Made by a program: the position numbers and the translations under genes. Positions 62,201-64,000 of a stretch of DNA of 64,000 nt are shown here, piece after piece. Each line of letters starts with the position of its first letter. Positions within the stretch are counted from its first letter, which is position 1. The notes below the pieces were generated by a model that had not been told where the DNA came from, searched no databases, and saw only the letters and a list, made by a program, of their open reading frames with translations. Source of the DNA: Flaccisagitta enflata (Eukaryota > Chaetognatha > Sagittoidea > Aphragmophora); assembly GCA_965153355.1 (NCBI GenBank), contig OZ231127.1, forward strand, positions 4,712,001-4,776,000, given 5' to 3'.

Positions 62201-64000
62201 GCAGTACCCCATATCAACATAAGAGGAGAGCTATAAAAACCAGAATACAAAGTTGGGGAACTATCCCAGCAGTACCCCCTTCAATCTGGCAGTACCCCCT
62301 TCAAACACGAGATTGAAGGCTTGAAAAACTGAATATAAAGTTTGGGAACTATCCCAGCAGTACCCCCTTCAATCTGGCAGTGCCCCCTTCAAACACGAGA
62401 TTGAAGTCTTAAAAAAGTGATTAAAAAGCTGGGGAACTATCCCAGCAGTACCCCCTTCAATCTGGCAGTAGCCCTTGTCAACATAAGAGTGGAGCTATAA
62501 AAACCTGATTACAAAGTTGGGGAACTATCCCAGCAGTACCCCCTTCAATCTGGCAGTACCCCCTCCAAACTTTAGATTGAACTGATTAAAAACTGACTAA
62601 AAAGTTGGGAAACTATCCCAGCAGTACCCCCTTCAATCTGGCAGTACCCCATCCAAACTTAGATTGAAGGCTTAAAAACTGATTAAAAAGTTGGAGAACT
62701 ATCTCAGCAGTACCCCCTTCAATCTGGCAGTACCCCCTCCAAATTTTAGATTGAAGGCATGAAAAACTGATTAAAAAGTTGGGAAACTATCTCAGCAGTA
62801 CCCCCTTCAATCTGGCAGTACCCCCTTCAAACACGAGATTGAAGGCTTGAACTGAATAAAAAGTTGGGGAACTATCCCAGTACCCCTTCAAACACGAGAT
62901 TGGAAGATATTCAAAACACTGATTACCGTCTGGGGAACTATCCTTGATACCCCCTTGAATCTGGCAATGCCTTATCAACAAGAGTGGAGCCATAAAACCT
63001 GAATGAGAGTCAGGAACTATCCCAGCAGTACCCCTTCAATCTGGCAGTGCCACAGCAAACATGAATTGAAGTCTTAAAAGTGATTAAGCTGGAACTATCC
63101 CAGCAGTATTACTCAATCTAGCAGTGCCCCTTATCAACATGAAGTGGGCTAAAAACCTGATTACAAATTTGAGGAACTATCTAACAGTACCCCTTCAATC
63201 ACAACGATACCCCCTCCAAACTTTAGATTGAACTGATTAAAAACTGATTAAAAAGTTGAGAAACTATCCCAGCAGTACCCCATCAATCTGGCAGTACCCC
63301 ATCCAAACTTAGATTGAAGGCATGAAAAATATTAAAAAGTTGAGAACTATCTCATGGTACCCCTTCAATCTTAATAGTCTTTTATTCAAACAAGAGATTG
63401 AAGTCTTAAAAAACTGATTAAGCGAGAACTATCAGCAGTACCCTTCAATCTGGCAGTATCATATCAACATAAGAGGGCTATAAAGAAACCTGAATCTAGG
63501 ATTGAGAACTATCCCAGCAGTACCCCCTTCAATCTGTGTACCCCTTCAAACACGAGATTGAAAGGCTTAGCGAATAAAAGTTTGGGAACTATCATGGTTG
63601 CCTTCAGTAGCGTATAGCCTGTGTGAAGATTCTGAAGTCTTAAAACCTGATTACAAGCTGAGAACTATCTAGCAGTACACTGAATCTGTATTCCCTTAAC
63701 AACATAGAATGGGCTATAAAACCTGAATAGTCACAAGTTGGGAATGTCAGCGTACCCCCTCCATATCTGGCTGTACTCACTCCAAACAGCAGGGTGAACT
63801 GGTTGAAAACTGATTAAAAAGTTGAGGAACTATCTGAGCAGTACCCCCCTCAATCTGGAATTACCCCTTATCAACATAAGAGTGGAGCTATGAAAACTAA
63901 AAAAAAAGTTAGGCAACTGTCACATCAGTATCCCCTTCAATCTGTGCAATGCCCCCAGCAAACACAAAAATTAGAAGCAAAAAACCTGAATACAAAGTTG
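59225..64000. repeat. 87-bp satellite array reaching the window end
   Basis: Around 50 monomers of about 85-90 bp, each with GGGAACTATCCCAGCAGTAC and TTCAATCTGGCAGTACCCC. The second half has variants: CTTCAAACACGAGATTGAAG, TATCAACATAAGAGTGGAGC, TCCAAACTTTAGATTGAAGG and CATCCAAACTTAGATTG. Monomer types alternate in recurring orders (for example near 60985, 61860 and 62480). From about 62,860 on the monomers carry many more small deletions. Confidence 0.9.
60053..60364. mobile_element. 312-bp MITE inserted in the satellite
   Basis: Inverted ends CAGTCAATGGACAAAACATA and its near complement (one-base differences), arms of about 70 bp. CTTA occurs on both sides (60049-60052, 60365-60368), where uninterrupted monomers have a single CCCCTTATCAAC. 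The interior has ACAGCCGGCTGTAA palindromes. No ORF. Confidence 0.75.

Overview
The window looks like a piece of an invertebrate animal genome. The reasons are GT-AG introns with consistent phase in two candidate genes, a BEL/Pao LTR retrotransposon (a superfamily known only from metazoans), many short inverted-repeat DNA transposons, satellites, and unusually long simple repeats. I cannot name the species. Gene density is very low. I support two host genes and one retrotransposon gene set; almost everything else is repeat.

Layout. 0.2-2 kb: short interspersed elements, a 167-bp direct repeat and an (AC)n tract. 1.6-6.3 kb: a candidate four-exon gene (first exon possibly non-coding) for a 78-residue secreted six-cysteine peptide, with MITE-like and hairpin-ended elements in its last intron. 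7.3-9.1 kb: a 412-bp TA-flanked MITE and simple repeats. 9.2-22.3 kb: a 13.1-kb BEL/Pao element on the minus strand with two 911-bp LTRs, about 0.4% divergent by eye. It is inserted in a minisatellite of roughly 20-bp units. Its gag, with a long glutamine-rich segment and three zinc fingers, and its pol (protease, RT, RNase H, integrase) are split over several frames. A further coding-like segment of unknown function lies between pol and the 3' LTR.

22.3-30.8 kb: minisatellites, an 11-bp tandem repeat, a pair of inverted GAAGCG elements, a Tc1/mariner-type MITE, (TTG)n, (AAAG)n and a 1.2-kb pyrimidine tract. 31.4-35.8 kb: a four-exon gene for an 824-residue protein with an N-terminal membrane anchor, a disordered Ser/Ala/acidic middle, a Lys-Glu repeat and a basic Ser/Pro tail carrying an SxIP motif. 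Its first intron is almost entirely (TTG)n. A 621-bp foldback element sits just after its stop codon.

36.7-52.5 kb: interspersed hairpin-ended elements, which also occur from 0.2 to 29 kb (about 23 copies in all), with very long AAAG, ATC, CCA/CCG, CT and GT tracts. At 46.6-48.7 kb a hAT-like element is nested inside a TTAA-flanked element, which is itself inside a 67-bp satellite. 52.6-58.9 kb: four inverted-repeat elements with TA flanks, and a 930-bp tandem repeat (2.6 copies). 59.2-64 kb: an 87-bp satellite with hairpin-forming monomers, interrupted by a 312-bp MITE.

The two host genes show no functional link. The most coherent unnamed system is the hairpin-ended repeat family. Its ends are conserved, its hairpin shows paired base changes between copies, and its interior is a variable tetra/octanucleotide repeat. 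All boundaries and identities were read by eye, without searches.
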